Origin: Novosphingobium album (ex Liu et al. 2023)
GTDB taxonomy: Bacteria > Pseudomonadota > Alphaproteobacteria > Sphingomonadales > Sphingomonadaceae
DNA: 64,000 nt
Assembly (NCBI RefSeq): GCF_029076845.1
Contig: NZ_JARESE010000047.1
Location: forward strand, 62,001 to 126,000
Direction: 5' to 3'
In this document: positions 17,930 through 27,366 of the stretch, one piece after another
Layout of the letters: every line of letters starts with the position of its first letter
Numbering within the stretch: position 1 is the stretch's first letter
The notes under the pieces: generated by a model
What the model was told of the DNA's origin: nothing
Seen by the model: the letters and a program-made list of their open reading frames with translations, nothing else
The model's database searches: none
Translations under genes and position numbers: made by a program

Positions 17930-17960
17930 CAATATTTTTGCGCTTATCCATCAATATTTT
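17930..17960. repeat. Direct repeat CAATATTTT in AT-rich promoter region of the efflux operon
   Basis: CAATATTTT occurs at 17930-17938 and again at 17952-17960, a 22-base spacing (two helical turns), in a locally AT-rich stretch. It lies about 80-110 bases before the FUSC gene. A pair of like sites on one face of the helix suggests a regulator; MucR/Ros proteins prefer such AT-rich tracts, and one is encoded nearby. Confidence 0.45.
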
Positions 17961-18037
17961 GATTTACGGTTCGCGCCTTCGGTTCGTCTATCACCTGCCA
18001 AGTCCAAGGGAGGTGATGACCACGATCGCTGTGGGTC

Positions 18038-20134
18038 GTGACAAATTCCCACATTCATTTGTCACGGTTGCCAGAGATGATCGTCACGCTGACAGGCCGC
18101 GCGCGGCGGCCTTTGCCTTCCTTGCATGTCGATCCGCAGAAGCTGCTGTTCTCGCTCAGCACGCTGATCGCGGCGATCGCGACGCTGGCCATCGCTTTTT
18201 CGGCTAGCCTGCCGCGGCCCTGGTGGGCCTTGTTGACCGTCTATGTCACCGCGCAGCCAATGGCCGGCGCCTTCCGGCCCAAGGTGCTCTACCGTCTGGG
18301 AGGAATAGCCACCGGCGCGCTGGTGACGATCCTGCTCGTACCCAACCTTCAGAATTCGCCCGAGCTCCTCGTCCTGTGTCTCGCCGCCTGGACGGGTTTT
18401 TGCATCTATCTCGCGGTCCTTGACCGCACGCCGCGGGCTTTCCTGTTCCAGATGGCGGCATTCAGTAGCGCGGTCATCAGCTTTCCCTATCTCGATGATC
18501 CGGCGAATATTTTCGAGACGACGGTCGCCCGCGTGCAGGAAATGACGCTGGCGATCCTGTGCGTGACGGCCACCCATGCCCTGTTGCAGCCGTGGAGCGC
18601 CACACCGGTGATCCGCGCGCGGGCGCAATCCTTTCTCGGTCATGCCCGGCGCTGGGCCGCTGAGGCGCTTGGCAGCCAGCATACCCGGCTCGAGAACGAC
18701 CATCGCCGGATGCTCGCCGCCGACGTGACGGAACTTGGGATGCTTGCCATCCATCTGCCGTTCGATCAGCGCTGGGCCCTGGCGACCCAGCGGCGGGTGA
18801 TGGCGCTGCAGCAACAGTTGGCGGGCATCCTGCCGCTCGCGTCGGCGGCCGCCAATCGTCTGGACCTGCTGCGCGACGCGGGCATGCCGCCCGATCTGGA
18901 GCTCCTGCTCGATGACATCGTGGCCTGGCTGGTCGGGGAGGACAGCCGGCTTGACGAGGTGGGGCCGCTGGTCCGGCGGTGCGAGCGCCTGGCGACCGCA
19001 TGCGAGGCACAGCGTGACTGGGGCTCGCTATTGGCGGCAAGCGCCTGTGTGCGCATGGCCGAGTTTCTCTCGGCGCTGGCGGCGAGCCGCAGGCTGGCCG
19101 ACAGGATCGGTTCTCCCGGCCGGCCCAACTTCAAGGCCGTGCCGGCGGAGCGGTTCGCACTGGCCCGCGATCATGGGGTCGCGGCGCTGGCGGGTCTGGC
19201 GACGATGACCGCGATCATGCTCTATTGCGCGGTCTGGATCCTGCTCGCCTGGCCCAATGGTTCGGCGACTGCGGCCTTTGCGGCATTGATCACCTGCTCC
19301 TTTGCGACCCAGGACGATCCTGCGCCGGTGATCGGGCGGTATTTGCTTGCGACGCTCAAGACCTTCCCGCTCGCCGCGCTTTACCTGTTCGTCATCCTGC
19401 CGCGTGTCGACGGCTTCGAAATGCTGATCATCACCCTCGCGCCGGCGCTGCTGTGGATGGGGTACATTCAGGCCGATCCGAAGCGGTCGCCCGAGGCTCT
19501 GCCGATGTTTTCCTGCTTTATCGTTGCGATGGGCTTCCTCGCGCGCTTTCAGGCGGATTTCGCGCTGTTTCTCAACACGGGGCTGGCGCAGCTCGGGGGC
19601 ATCGTAGCGACGCTTGCGGTCACCAAGCTGTTCCGATCGGCCAATGTGCTCTGGACAGCGAGACGGATATTGCGATCCAACTGGGGCGAACTGACCCAGC
19701 TTGCCGACATCCGGCGTCCGTTTCTCCCGCAGCGGTGGACGGCGATGGCCGTCGACCGGCTGGGGCAGGTGGCGGCGCGCATGGCGGTCGCGACGCCCGG
19801 AGACGACCTGCATGCGGCTGACGGGCTGGCGGACCTGCGCATCGGCCGCAATATCATCCCCCTTCGCCGTTCGCTGCCCCACGTCCCCCATGACGAGCGC
19901 CGTCATCTGGGCGTGGTCCTATCCTCCCTCTCCGCCTTCTATTCCGCGCGCTGGAGCGAGGGTCGTGCTTTGGCTCCCCCGGCCGCGCTTCTGGCTCAGA
20001 TCGATCAGGCTCTCGAAGGATTGCTGAAGTTGGCGCTGGACGAACCGCGCCGCGGGGCGCTGCGGGCGCTCATCGGCATGCGTTGCAACCTGTTTCCACA
20101 GGCCGGGGCACCGGCCTGGGAGGGCGCGGCATGA
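18038..20134 (+). CDS. FUSC-family efflux transporter (AaeB-like)
   Basis: A 698-residue inner-membrane protein of the fusaric acid resistance / aromatic acid exporter family. It shows the family's double plan: a first bundle of hydrophobic helices (about residues 35-190), a long soluble region, and a second bundle (about 385-540), then a cytoplasmic C-terminal domain. The RPWWALLTVYVTAQPMAGA segment in helix 2 is typical. The start is uncertain: GTG at 18038 or ATG at 18077. A strong ribosome-like site AAGGGAGGTG at 18006-18015 is too far away and out of frame for both. With the next three genes it forms a complete tripartite efflux operon. Confidence 0.9.
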   Translation: MTNSHIHLSRLPEMIVTLTGRARRPLPSLHVDPQKLLFSLSTLIAAIATLAIAFSASLPRPWWALLTVYVTAQPMAGAFRPKVLYRLGGIATGALVTILLVPNLQNSPELLVLCLAAWTGFCIYLAVLDRTPRAFLFQMAAFSSAVISFPYLDDPANIFETTVARVQEMTLAILCVTATHALLQPWSATPVIRARAQSFLGHARRWAAEALGSQHTRLENDHRRMLAADVTELGMLAIHLPFDQRWALATQRRVMALQQQLAGILPLASAAANRLDLLRDAGMPPDLELLLDDIVAWLVGEDSRLDEVGPLVRRCERLATACEAQRDWGSLLAASACVRMAEFLSALAASRRLADRIGSPGRPNFKAVPAERFALARDHGVAALAGLATMTAIMLYCAVWILLAWPNGSATAAFAALITCSFATQDDPAPVIGRYLLATLKTFPLAALYLFVILPRVDGFEMLIITLAPALLWMGYIQADPKRSPEALPMFSCFIVAMGFLARFQADFALFLNTGLAQLGGIVATLAVTKLFRSANVLWTARRILRSNWGELTQLADIRRPFLPQRWTAMAVDRLGQVAARMAVATPGDDLHAADGLADLRIGRNIIPLRRSLPHVPHDERRHLGVVLSSLSAFYSARWSEGRALAPPAALLAQIDQALEGLLKLALDEPRRGALRALIGMRCNLFPQAGAPAWEGAA

Positions 20135-20355
20135 TCGAGGAGATCCATGTCCTTGGCGTCTACGTGCCGGCGGCACTTGCGTGGGGCGTGCTCGCAGCGA
20201 TCTTCGTCTATCTGCTGCGCGCACCGATCCAGCGTCTGCCTGCTTATCGTCTGCTCTGGCACCCGAGCCTGCTCGAACTCGCGCTGTTCGTCCTGCTGTG
20301 GTGGGGGCTCAGCGCTCTCGCCGACGCATTTCTCTATCGATGGTTCGTTTCCTGA
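20131..20355 (+). CDS. DUF1656 small membrane protein (AaeX-like)
   Basis: A 74-residue inner-membrane protein with two hydrophobic helices, the usual small partner coded between FUSC and HlyD-like proteins in efflux operons. Its start ATG overlaps the FUSC stop as ATGA. Typical family features are the opening EIHVLGVYVP segment and the closing ALADAFLYRWF. Its mechanistic role is unknown. The next gene starts at or within a few bases of its stop. Confidence 0.88.
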   Translation: MIEEIHVLGVYVPAALAWGVLAAIFVYLLRAPIQRLPAYRLLWHPSLLELALFVLLWWGLSALADAFLYRWFVS

Positions 20356-20357
20356 TC

Positions 20358-21257
20358 ATGTTGCATCGACAAAATCTGCTGCGTTCGGGCGTGACACTGC
20401 TCGTCATTCTGGTGATCCTCGGCGGCGTTTATGCCTTGTGGCTGCGCTACCAGGTGGAACCTGTCACCCGCGACGGTAAGGTTCGGGCCGATCTCGTGCC
20501 GATCGCCGCGGACGTGAGCGGTCTCGTCACCGAGGTCCGGGTCAGCGACAACCAGGTCGTGAAACGCGGAGACGTTCTGTTCATCATCGACAGGCCGCGC
20601 TATCGGCTCGCCCTTGCGCAGGCCGAGGCCAGTCTCGTCGGCCAGCAGACGTCGCTGGCGCAGGCGATCCGCGAGGATCGGCGCAACCGCGCGATGCCGG
20701 ACGTGATTGCGGCGGAGGCGATCGAGCAGGGCCGGGCGCGGGTGGATGGACTTCGCGCGTCGATCGGCCAGGCCGTCGCGGCACGCGATCTGGCGCGCTT
20801 CAATCTCGAGCGTACGGTTGTGCGGGCGCCCATCGACGGGACGGTGTCGAACATGTCGCTGCAGCCCGGGGTCTATCTGACCGCGGGCAAGGCGGCATTG
20901 GCCCTGGTCTACGATCGTTCGCTGCGCGTGGAGGGATATTTCGAGGAGACCAAACTGCCGGCCATTCGCGTTGGCGACCGCGCAAGCGTCTATCTGATGG
21001 GCGTGGCCGATGAGATCGAAGGACATGTCCAGAGCATCGCAGGCGGCGTCGAGGATCGCGAACGGGGCGGGGGTGACGGGCAGCTTGCCAATGTGAACCC
21101 GTCCTTCACCTGGGTTCGTCTGGCGCAGCGCATTCCGGTTCGCATCGCGGTCGACAAGGTGCCCGCCAATGTCCGGATGATTCCGGGACAGACCGCTACC
21201 GTGATCGTTCATCCCAGGGCGGATGGTCGAAGCGTGCACAGGAGCCTGCCCTGGTGA
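20358..21257 (+). CDS. HlyD/EmrA-type periplasmic adaptor protein (AaeA-like)
   Basis: Membrane fusion protein that joins the FUSC pump to the outer membrane channel. After an N-terminal membrane anchor (about residues 10-30) come the biotinyl-lipoyl-like half motifs (VSGLVTEVRVSDNQVVKRGD and VRAPIDGTVSNM), a coiled-coil hairpin of Ala/Arg/Gln-rich sequence, and a beta-barrel region. ATG at 20358 gives 299 residues; ATG at 20340 is an equal alternative that would overlap the preceding gene by 16 bases. The stop overlaps the next gene as GTGA. Confidence 0.9.
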   Translation: MLHRQNLLRSGVTLLVILVILGGVYALWLRYQVEPVTRDGKVRADLVPIAADVSGLVTEVRVSDNQVVKRGDVLFIIDRPRYRLALAQAEASLVGQQTSLAQAIREDRRNRAMPDVIAAEAIEQGRARVDGLRASIGQAVAARDLARFNLERTVVRAPIDGTVSNMSLQPGVYLTAGKAALALVYDRSLRVEGYFEETKLPAIRVGDRASVYLMGVADEIEGHVQSIAGGVEDRERGGGDGQLANVNPSFTWVRLAQRIPVRIAVDKVPANVRMIPGQTATVIVHPRADGRSVHRSLPW

Positions 21258-22693
21258 GGCGCATCGTCCTGCCTATCATGCTCCTGGCCCTGGGGGGGTG
21301 TGCGGTCGTCGGTCCGGATTATCGGCTGCCGAAGGACGCGGCCGTCGCGGCCCCCGACGCGCAGGGGTCGTTCCTGTCGGCCGGCTCCCACGTCAGGAAC
21401 GACCCGCTGCCGGACCATTGGTGGCGGCTCTACAACGACCCCGTGCTTGATGGTCTGGTCGAGGAGGCGCTTGCCGCCAACACGGACCTTCGTGTCGCCG
21501 AGGCCAATCTCGAGCGCAGTCTCGCGCTTCTCGATGCGCGGGGCGCGAGCAGGGAGCCGCAGGCGAGCTTCAATGCCGAGACGAGCTATGCGCAGCGCTC
21601 GGCGGAGGCGGAACTGCAGCATGTGAAGCCGCCGGTCCGCCAGATCTATAATGGCGGCGTGTCGGCAAGCTATGATCTCGACCTGTTCGGCGGACTGCGC
21701 CGGGGTATCGAGGCTGCGAGCGCCGACATGGAAGCGGCGGTCGCGGCGCGCGACCTCGTCCGGGTCAACGTGGCGGCGGAAACCGCGCGTGCCTATGCGG
21801 ACATCTGCAATGCCGGCTATCAACTCGACATCCTTGGCAGGCAGGTTTCGTTGCAGGAGAAGGGGGCATCGCTCACAGATGTGCTTGTGCGCAACGGCCG
21901 CGCGGTGCCCTACGAGCGGGATCGCCGACAGGCCGTGCTCGATGCGACCAAGGCACGTCTGCCGCGTGTCGCGGCAAGGCAGCGAGGTGCCTTGTTTCGC
22001 CTTGCCGCCTTGCTGGGGCGCACGCCCCGGCAGGCCGACTTTTCGCTTCTCGCCTGTCGGCATCCGTTGATTCTTGGCGATCCGGTGCCGGTAGGAGATG
22101 GCCAGGCCTTGCTGAAGCGCCGACCGGACATCCGGATGGCGGAGCGCCGGCTGGCCGCCGCCACCGCGCGGATCGGCGTCGCAACCGCGGCGCTCTATCC
22201 GGACATCCATTTTGGCGCGACCTTGGGTTCGACCGGTGCTGCGGCCGATTTCCTGTCGCCGTTGACGAACCGGTTCGGACTGGGCCCGCTTATCAGCTGG
22301 TCATTGAACAGGCATGCCGCGCGGGCGCAGATCGCCGCTGCCGAGGCGCAAGGACGGGCGGAACTCGCGTCTTTTGACGGCATGGTCCTGAAGGCGCTGC
22401 GGGAAGCGGAAACGGCGCTCAATTCCTACGCTGGGGGGCTCGAGCAGCAGGAGAGCCTCGATCGGGCCCGGGACGAGGCGGCGCGGGTCGCGCGGCATAC
22501 CAGACAGCTGCGACGCGGCGGAAAGATCGCCGAACTGCCGGCGCTCGACGCGGAGCGTGATCTCTTGCTTGCCGAGCAGGCGGCGATGGAGGGCCAGGCC
22601 ATGATCAACGAGGATCAGATTGCCCTGTTTCTGGCGCTTGGCGGAGGTTGGTCCGCCGGGCCGGACGTTCCGGGGAAGACAGATGTCCGGTAA
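21254..22693 (+). CDS. Outer membrane efflux lipoprotein, NodT/OprM family
   Basis: TolC-like outer membrane channel of an RND/FUSC-type efflux system. GTG start overlaps the preceding stop as GTGA; the 479-residue product has a signal peptide with lipobox LGGC near residue 16. The two repeats of the outer-membrane factor family are visible: DHWWRLYNDPVLDGLVEEAL near residue 55, and in the second half RRPDIRMAERRLAAATARIG followed by ALYPDI. Coding order FUSC-DUF1656-HlyD-NodT is a standard export operon; substrates in known cases are aromatic acids or fusaric acid, not assignable here. Confidence 0.93.
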   Translation: MRRIVLPIMLLALGGCAVVGPDYRLPKDAAVAAPDAQGSFLSAGSHVRNDPLPDHWWRLYNDPVLDGLVEEALAANTDLRVAEANLERSLALLDARGASREPQASFNAETSYAQRSAEAELQHVKPPVRQIYNGGVSASYDLDLFGGLRRGIEAASADMEAAVAARDLVRVNVAAETARAYADICNAGYQLDILGRQVSLQEKGASLTDVLVRNGRAVPYERDRRQAVLDATKARLPRVAARQRGALFRLAALLGRTPRQADFSLLACRHPLILGDPVPVGDGQALLKRRPDIRMAERRLAAATARIGVATAALYPDIHFGATLGSTGAAADFLSPLTNRFGLGPLISWSLNRHAARAQIAAAEAQGRAELASFDGMVLKALREAETALNSYAGGLEQQESLDRARDEAARVARHTRQLRRGGKIAELPALDAERDLLLAEQAAMEGQAMINEDQIALFLALGGGWSAGPDVPGKTDVR

Positions 22694-22755
22694 GGGACCG
22701 GCGATGTCCCGAGCAAGGCCGGGCGCCCGGCTCGAGGACGCCGACCCGGTCGGTT

Positions 22756-22790
22756 GATCGGCCGTCAGGGATGGGGGGAGACGGCCGATC
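22756..22790. terminator. Strong stem-loop between efflux operon and norB
   Basis: GATCGGCCGTC at 22756-22766 pairs perfectly with GACGGCCGATC at 22780-22790 across a 13-base loop, and the match extends by three more bases with one mismatch. It lies between convergent genes, about 60 bases after the NodT-like stop and 55 before the norB stop. A second GC palindrome (CCGGGCGCCCGG) precedes it. No T-run is present. A two-way terminator is the simplest reading. Confidence 0.55.
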
Positions 22791-22844
22791 GACTGCGAGG
22801 TTCCCGTAAAGCGAAGCGGGATGCAAGCATAAGTGCGTCTTGAT

Positions 22845-25124
22845 TCACGCGGGCGATGCTGCCCTTTGGGGCACGGGCCGGCGCCAGAGGCTGACATAGC
22901 CCCAGGCTATCGCAACCGCCAGGGGCAGAACGCCTGCGAACATGAAGACGAGGTCGCCCGGCATCCGCAGCCATTCCAGGAGACGCGGCAATCGCGCGCC
23001 GGTGAAGGACAATTCGCGCGCATACCAATAGCCGTTCTCGATCACGGCGTGCAACTGCAGCAGCCCTCCGGGGAGAAGGCTGAGCAGGATCATCAGCGCG
23101 AGACCGGTATTCAGCCCCCAGAAGGCAATGGCGATCAGCGGTGATATCCTGCGCCAGACGGTGTTCTGTACCGACTCGCGCAATACGAACACCATGAGCC
23201 CGATGCCCAGCATGCCGAACACGCCCATCAGCGCGGCGTGGCCATGATTGGGCGTCAGGATCGTGCCGACCTCATAATAGCTGACGATCGGCGTATTGAT
23301 GAGAAAACCGAACACGCCGGCGCCGAGAAAATTCCAGAAGCCCACGGCCATGATGAAATAGAAGGTCCAGCGGTGGCGCTCGACGATGGAGTCATTGCCT
23401 CGCGTCGTTCGCACGAACGACCAGGCATCGAGCGTGATCATCGTCAGCGGGACCACCTCGAGCGCCGAGAAGACCGCTGAAAGCGCCATGTTGGCTTCGG
23501 TCTGGCCAGTCCAGTACCAATGATGGCCGGTTCCGATCAGCCCGCCTCCGAAATAGAGGATGGCGTCCAGATAGATGGTCCGTAGCGCGGTCAGACGGTG
23601 GACGAGCGCCATCTTGTAGAACAGGATTGAGACGATGACGGTGACGAAGAACTCGAAAAACCCTTCCACCCACAGGTGAATGATCCAGAAGCGCCAGGCA
23701 TCGACGATCGTGAAATTGGTGTCGGACCCGAAGAAGAGCGCCGGCAGATAGAACATCGGAATCGCCACGCCGGCCAGCAGGAAGAAGCGGGCGAAGGCCC
23801 TGTGCCCGGGGTGGCGCAGGGCGGGCGCCACCGCCCGCCACAGGAGAGCGAACCAGAGGCACAGGCCGACGACTAGCAGGATTTGCCAGAAACGGCCGAG
23901 CTCGAGATATTCCCAGCCCTGGTTGCCGAACCAGAACCATGAGCGCGGCAGCCACTGCAGGATCCCCGCCCATTCCCCCAGCATGCTGCCCACGATGACG
24001 ATCGCGAAGGCGCCGAACAGCAGGTGGATGGCTAGGCGCTGCCGGGGCGGCGTTTCCCCACCCAGTAATTCGCTGACAAATAGCGCGCCTGCGACGAAGC
24101 TCGTGGCGATCCAGAAGATCGCCGCTTGCAAATGCCAGGTTCGCATCAGATTGCTGGGAAACCAGGACGCGAGATCAAAACCATAGAAATCGCCTGGATC
24201 GGCCCGGTAATGGGCAATCGCCGCGCCGAAGAAGACCTGGCCGAGAAGTAGGAGGACGGCCACGCCCATATATTTGAGCGTGGCGCGCTGAGCGTCGCTG
24301 ATGGCCCATTTTCCCATCGGCTCCGGGGCCCCATGCCATCCCAGATAGTTGAAGCGGCCGAAGGCGAGCAGCGCCAGGGCCGTGCCGCCAAGCAAGGCGA
24401 TGAAACTGATCGCGCTCCAGATGAGCGCTGCGCTGGTCGGCCGGTTGCCCGCGAGAGGGTCATGGGGAAAGTTGTTGGTGTAGGAGTGGCTGGTCCCGGG
24501 TCGTTCGGCGACCGATGCCCAGGCCGCCCAGGCAAAGAAGGCGGTGAGCTGTCGTAGTTCGCCCTTGTCGGTTATCAGGCCCGGCGCGAGGCCGCCATTG
24601 CCTTCGGGGTGCGCGAAATAATCGGCCCAGCGCTTTTGCTGCGCGTGAAACGTCTCGGCGCCAGCGGACGGCAGGGTCAGGGTGGCCGCCGCCGGGTCGT
24701 AGCGGTTGTAACGCAGCAGGGGAGGCACCTCGCCATCGACGGCGGCACGGTCCGCCGGGGCCAGCGCATCATGGGCCATGCCGAACCGGGCGCGTGCCCG
24801 CTCCTGCGCGGTGGTGACCGCCCAGGCATGCAGATAGGATGCGCTGAAGTCAGGTCCGAGATACCCGCCATGGCCCCAAATGGAGCCGTTGTTCATGAGG
24901 CCGTATTTCAGGAATATCTGTTGGCCTGCGCGGATATCGTTCCCGCTGAACAGGGGCCTGCCTGCCGTGTCGATCACCTGCTCGGGAACTGGCGGCGCGT
25001 TGGTATAGGTCTTCACCATCAGCAGCCCGAGCACGCTGAAGCCCAGCACCATGGTGAGGATCACCGCCCAGCGCCAGCGCGGCGACAGATTCTCGACCGC
25101 TTTGGCTTCCGTGCCCATCAACAT
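22845..25124 (-). CDS. norB: Quinol-dependent nitric oxide reductase (qNOR)
   Basis: Single-subunit NO reductase that reduces 2 NO to N2O with quinol electrons. The 759-residue length and the N-terminal extension fused to the catalytic domain mark the quinol type rather than the cytochrome c type. About 14 hydrophobic helices are seen. Family motifs include HLWVEGFFEFF, GTGHHWYWTGQ and PNHGHAALMGVFG with haem and metal ligand histidines. GAAGGAG stands five bases before the start. With no nirK/nirS nearby, detoxification of NO or partial denitrification is most plausible. Confidence 0.96.
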   Translation of the reverse strand: MLMGTEAKAVENLSPRWRWAVILTMVLGFSVLGLLMVKTYTNAPPVPEQVIDTAGRPLFSGNDIRAGQQIFLKYGLMNNGSIWGHGGYLGPDFSASYLHAWAVTTAQERARARFGMAHDALAPADRAAVDGEVPPLLRYNRYDPAAATLTLPSAGAETFHAQQKRWADYFAHPEGNGGLAPGLITDKGELRQLTAFFAWAAWASVAERPGTSHSYTNNFPHDPLAGNRPTSAALIWSAISFIALLGGTALALLAFGRFNYLGWHGAPEPMGKWAISDAQRATLKYMGVAVLLLLGQVFFGAAIAHYRADPGDFYGFDLASWFPSNLMRTWHLQAAIFWIATSFVAGALFVSELLGGETPPRQRLAIHLLFGAFAIVIVGSMLGEWAGILQWLPRSWFWFGNQGWEYLELGRFWQILLVVGLCLWFALLWRAVAPALRHPGHRAFARFFLLAGVAIPMFYLPALFFGSDTNFTIVDAWRFWIIHLWVEGFFEFFVTVIVSILFYKMALVHRLTALRTIYLDAILYFGGGLIGTGHHWYWTGQTEANMALSAVFSALEVVPLTMITLDAWSFVRTTRGNDSIVERHRWTFYFIMAVGFWNFLGAGVFGFLINTPIVSYYEVGTILTPNHGHAALMGVFGMLGIGLMVFVLRESVQNTVWRRISPLIAIAFWGLNTGLALMILLSLLPGGLLQLHAVIENGYWYARELSFTGARLPRLLEWLRMPGDLVFMFAGVLPLAVAIAWGYVSLWRRPVPQRAASPA

Positions 25125-25157
25125 CGCGCTCCTTCTCCCGATCCCGTCCGATTGGGA

Positions 25158-25487
25158 TCAATGATCGAACAGGATCGTCAGGAGCAAGGAGGAGTCCTCG
25201 ATGCCCATCAGGCGGTGCCTTGCGCCCCCTTCAAGAAAGATCCAGTCGCCAGCAGCCAGTTCGCGCTCCACGCCGGAAAGCCCCAGCGCTACGCGCCCTT
25301 CCAGGCAATGGAGCATGATGTCGCCGGCCACTTCGTGTGCCGGTATTGCCTTGCCCGAAGGGATGACGAGGCGGATCGCTTCAAAGCCCTTCCCCTTCAC
25401 GATTGCGGTTGATGGCGTGTTCGGCAGGTTCTTGCCGAGCGGTCTCAGATCGATAACCTCGCCTGATCGTGCGTGGGGTTGCGCCAT
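25158..25487 (-). CDS. Cupin-domain protein upstream of norB
   Basis: A 109-residue single-domain cupin with a conserved barrel: IPSGKAIPAHEVAGDIMLHC as the first motif and GDWIFLEGGARHRL as the second. The metal-site histidine in PAHE and the one in ARHRL are present. Cupin proteins of this size bind a metal or small ligand and act as sensors or enzymes. It is transcribed into norB with a 33-base gap, so it is likely co-regulated with NO reduction; its role there is unknown. Confidence 0.82.
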   Translation of the reverse strand: MAQPHARSGEVIDLRPLGKNLPNTPSTAIVKGKGFEAIRLVIPSGKAIPAHEVAGDIMLHCLEGRVALGLSGVERELAAGDWIFLEGGARHRLMGIEDSSLLLTILFDH

Positions 25488-25609
25488 CCGGAGCGTCCTC
25501 TTGCCGTTGCGCCGGCATGTTGCGTCATCAAGGCTTATGGATCAATCGCTGACGTCGATGCGACCACAAACATCGAAAGTTGAAGCGATGATGTGGGTGG
25601 ACAAGCGTA

Positions 25610-26755
25610 CTAGAAATCACATCCGGACGTAGGACCTTGAGGGGGTGTGCGGCCATCGAGTCTGACTTCGACGGTGTAGTAACTTTGCATGTGTCCCAGA
25701 GGGGCGGTCTGCTGTTCGACGACCATGGTGAACGGGGCTCGACCCGGCGCATTTCCCGCGAAAGTGCGGGTGCCGGCGCCCGCACCTGTCTTCTCGCAGG
25801 AGCGCTGCGTGAGGGACGCGCCTTTGAGGCGCATGGCTTCGACGATGTCATGGGGGATCTCGGCGCCGACCTCGCTCCAGCCAAGGGAGACCGATCCCGG
25901 CTGGCCGGGTCCTGCGACCGCGACATCCAGATTGCCCAGTCGGCCGTTGGCGATTGTCGGGGCGGTGGGGCGGGCTGCCCACCGCACGGATGGGGCATGC
26001 CGCTTGAGTTCGTCGAGCGTGACCCGCGCGCCGGAGGCGGCTGGAAGAGTGCTCATGAGGAAATCTGCCGCCGGACTGCTGGCGACGACATGCTCCCATC
26101 GGGTCTTGCACTCATCGTCGGCCCAGCGAGCGGCGCTGGCGTCGCGGCGGACGAGATCGCTGCGGCACTTGACTTTCCAGACGACTTCGCTGCCTTGGGA
26201 GGGGGATGGATTCGGGAGAGACGAGGGACCTGGGGTTCCCGGCGGGACCATCGCGCCAGGCTTGGCATTGTTTACCGAGACAGCCTCGCCGAACCCCTGA
26301 CCGTTCCAGGCGAGTTGCGCCGCACATTGCGTGGTCGGGGATGAGCCTGCGCCGCACAGCCCGCCCTTTCGGGCGATCTGGACCTTGGGCGGCGCTCCAG
26401 CGAGAACGCGATAGCCGACCAGCGTATCGGAATAGACCCGGCGAGCATTGTTCGCGCGGTCGGTGACGAAGATATCGACCCGGGCCTGACCATTCTGGCG
26501 AAACAGCACGGGGCGGCCGATGCACTCATAGTCGCCCTCGGATAGAAGATAGTCGAGCAGGCCGTCGCCATTAAAATCCTGGGCGATGACATAGCGTCTG
26601 GTACCTTCCCTGCCTCCAGCGGCCTTACAGCGAGTGTCGAGGGAGTGCATGTGGGTGAGGACGACTGCCGGGATCGGCGACCGTGTCTGGGCGACGAGTG
26701 GTGAACCGAGCAGGGCAGCCGCGAGGGTGCCGACGGATATGGGGAGAATTCGCAT
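25610..26755 (-). CDS. Secreted hypothetical protein with calcium-binding-like DFNGDG motif
   Basis: Not a recognised family. The 381-residue protein has a signal peptide cleaved after about residue 22 (SPLVAQ). The mature part has a FG-GAP/EF-hand-like loop DFNGDGLLDY near residue 64, several cysteines (CKAAGG, YECIG, GGLCGAG, TTQC, VKCRS, DECKT, SCEK, SGCDF), a Pro/Ser/Gly-rich linker, and beta-rich C-terminal sequence. It is probably a periplasmic or secreted binding protein, with disulfides suggested by eight or more cysteines. It stands alone. Confidence 0.65.
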   Translation of the reverse strand: MRILPISVGTLAAALLGSPLVAQTRSPIPAVVLTHMHSLDTRCKAAGGREGTRRYVIAQDFNGDGLLDYLLSEGDYECIGRPVLFRQNGQARVDIFVTDRANNARRVYSDTLVGYRVLAGAPPKVQIARKGGLCGAGSSPTTQCAAQLAWNGQGFGEAVSVNNAKPGAMVPPGTPGPSSLPNPSPSQGSEVVWKVKCRSDLVRRDASAARWADDECKTRWEHVVASSPAADFLMSTLPAASGARVTLDELKRHAPSVRWAARPTAPTIANGRLGNLDVAVAGPGQPGSVSLGWSEVGAEIPHDIVEAMRLKGASLTQRSCEKTGAGAGTRTFAGNAPGRAPFTMVVEQQTAPLGHMQSYYTVEVRLDGRTPPQGPTSGCDF

Positions 26756-26892
26756 CGGATCATGATGGTCACATGCAGACTGGGGGGCAAGCCTTGGCTA
26801 TGCGACGGGCACCAAGACGTTACCGAGTGGCCGCCATTGCGCGGGGTTCGTTCCGGACCTGGTGCGTTTGGGCCGATGCATAGCGCTGAAGA

Positions 26893-27306
26893 TCAGGGTC
26901 GCGGCTTGAGGAGGACGTTTGCGACCTGGCGATAGCTGGCCGGATGAATCCGGTCGCGGGTCGGGAAGCGGTCGAGGTCCAGGGTTTCGTCATTGTAGCG
27001 GGCGGCCACGAGGCTGACGAGTGCGGCGCGCTGCCGGTCATAAGGTAGAAGCCAGATGACGCGGCGCGAGGGGATGCGCGCGCGAATCCGGGTAAGCTTT
27101 ACCGATAGGCCAGGCGTTGGCGCGTCGTTGGATCCGATCGCCAGAACGCTCGTGCCGAAGATCCTTGGTGGGATGATCCAGGAGACCATCTGATGCGCGG
27201 TGGCGCGTTCGGCGGCGCGTACCTCGCATTGCGATGGATAACGTTCGTTGACGGCTCGAGCCGTCCCGAGCCCGATGCTGTCGCCGAAAATGAGGCATTC
27301 GAACAT
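26893..27306 (-). CDS. SGNH/GDSL-hydrolase-like protein
   Basis: A small protein (137 residues) with the SGNH hydrolase signature set: GDSIGLG near the N-terminus with the nucleophile Ser, a block resembling AIGSND in the middle, and DRIHP near the C-terminus with the Asp/His pair. It has no signal peptide. The start used (MFECL) has GGGAAG about eight bases upstream; an in-frame ATG 15 bases earlier is also possible. The core is shorter than typical family members, so it may be a minimal esterase or a degenerate one. It follows two small genes in the same direction. Confidence 0.75.
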   Translation of the reverse strand: MFECLIFGDSIGLGTARAVNERYPSQCEVRAAERATAHQMVSWIIPPRIFGTSVLAIGSNDAPTPGLSVKLTRIRARIPSRRVIWLLPYDRQRAALVSLVAARYNDETLDLDRFPTRDRIHPASYRQVANVLLKPRP

Positions 27307-27366
27307 CGACTGACTTCCCATTGGTGCGTGGGCTGCTCAGCAAGTCTGCCGCAGCAGGCGGGTCGC

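Noticed and set aside
18006..18018. Strong ribosome-binding-like AAGGGAGGTG followed by ATG upstream of the FUSC gene
   Set aside because: The ATG is too close to the site and is out of frame with FUSC; the short frame it opens has no domain. It may be a leader peptide but this cannot be shown.
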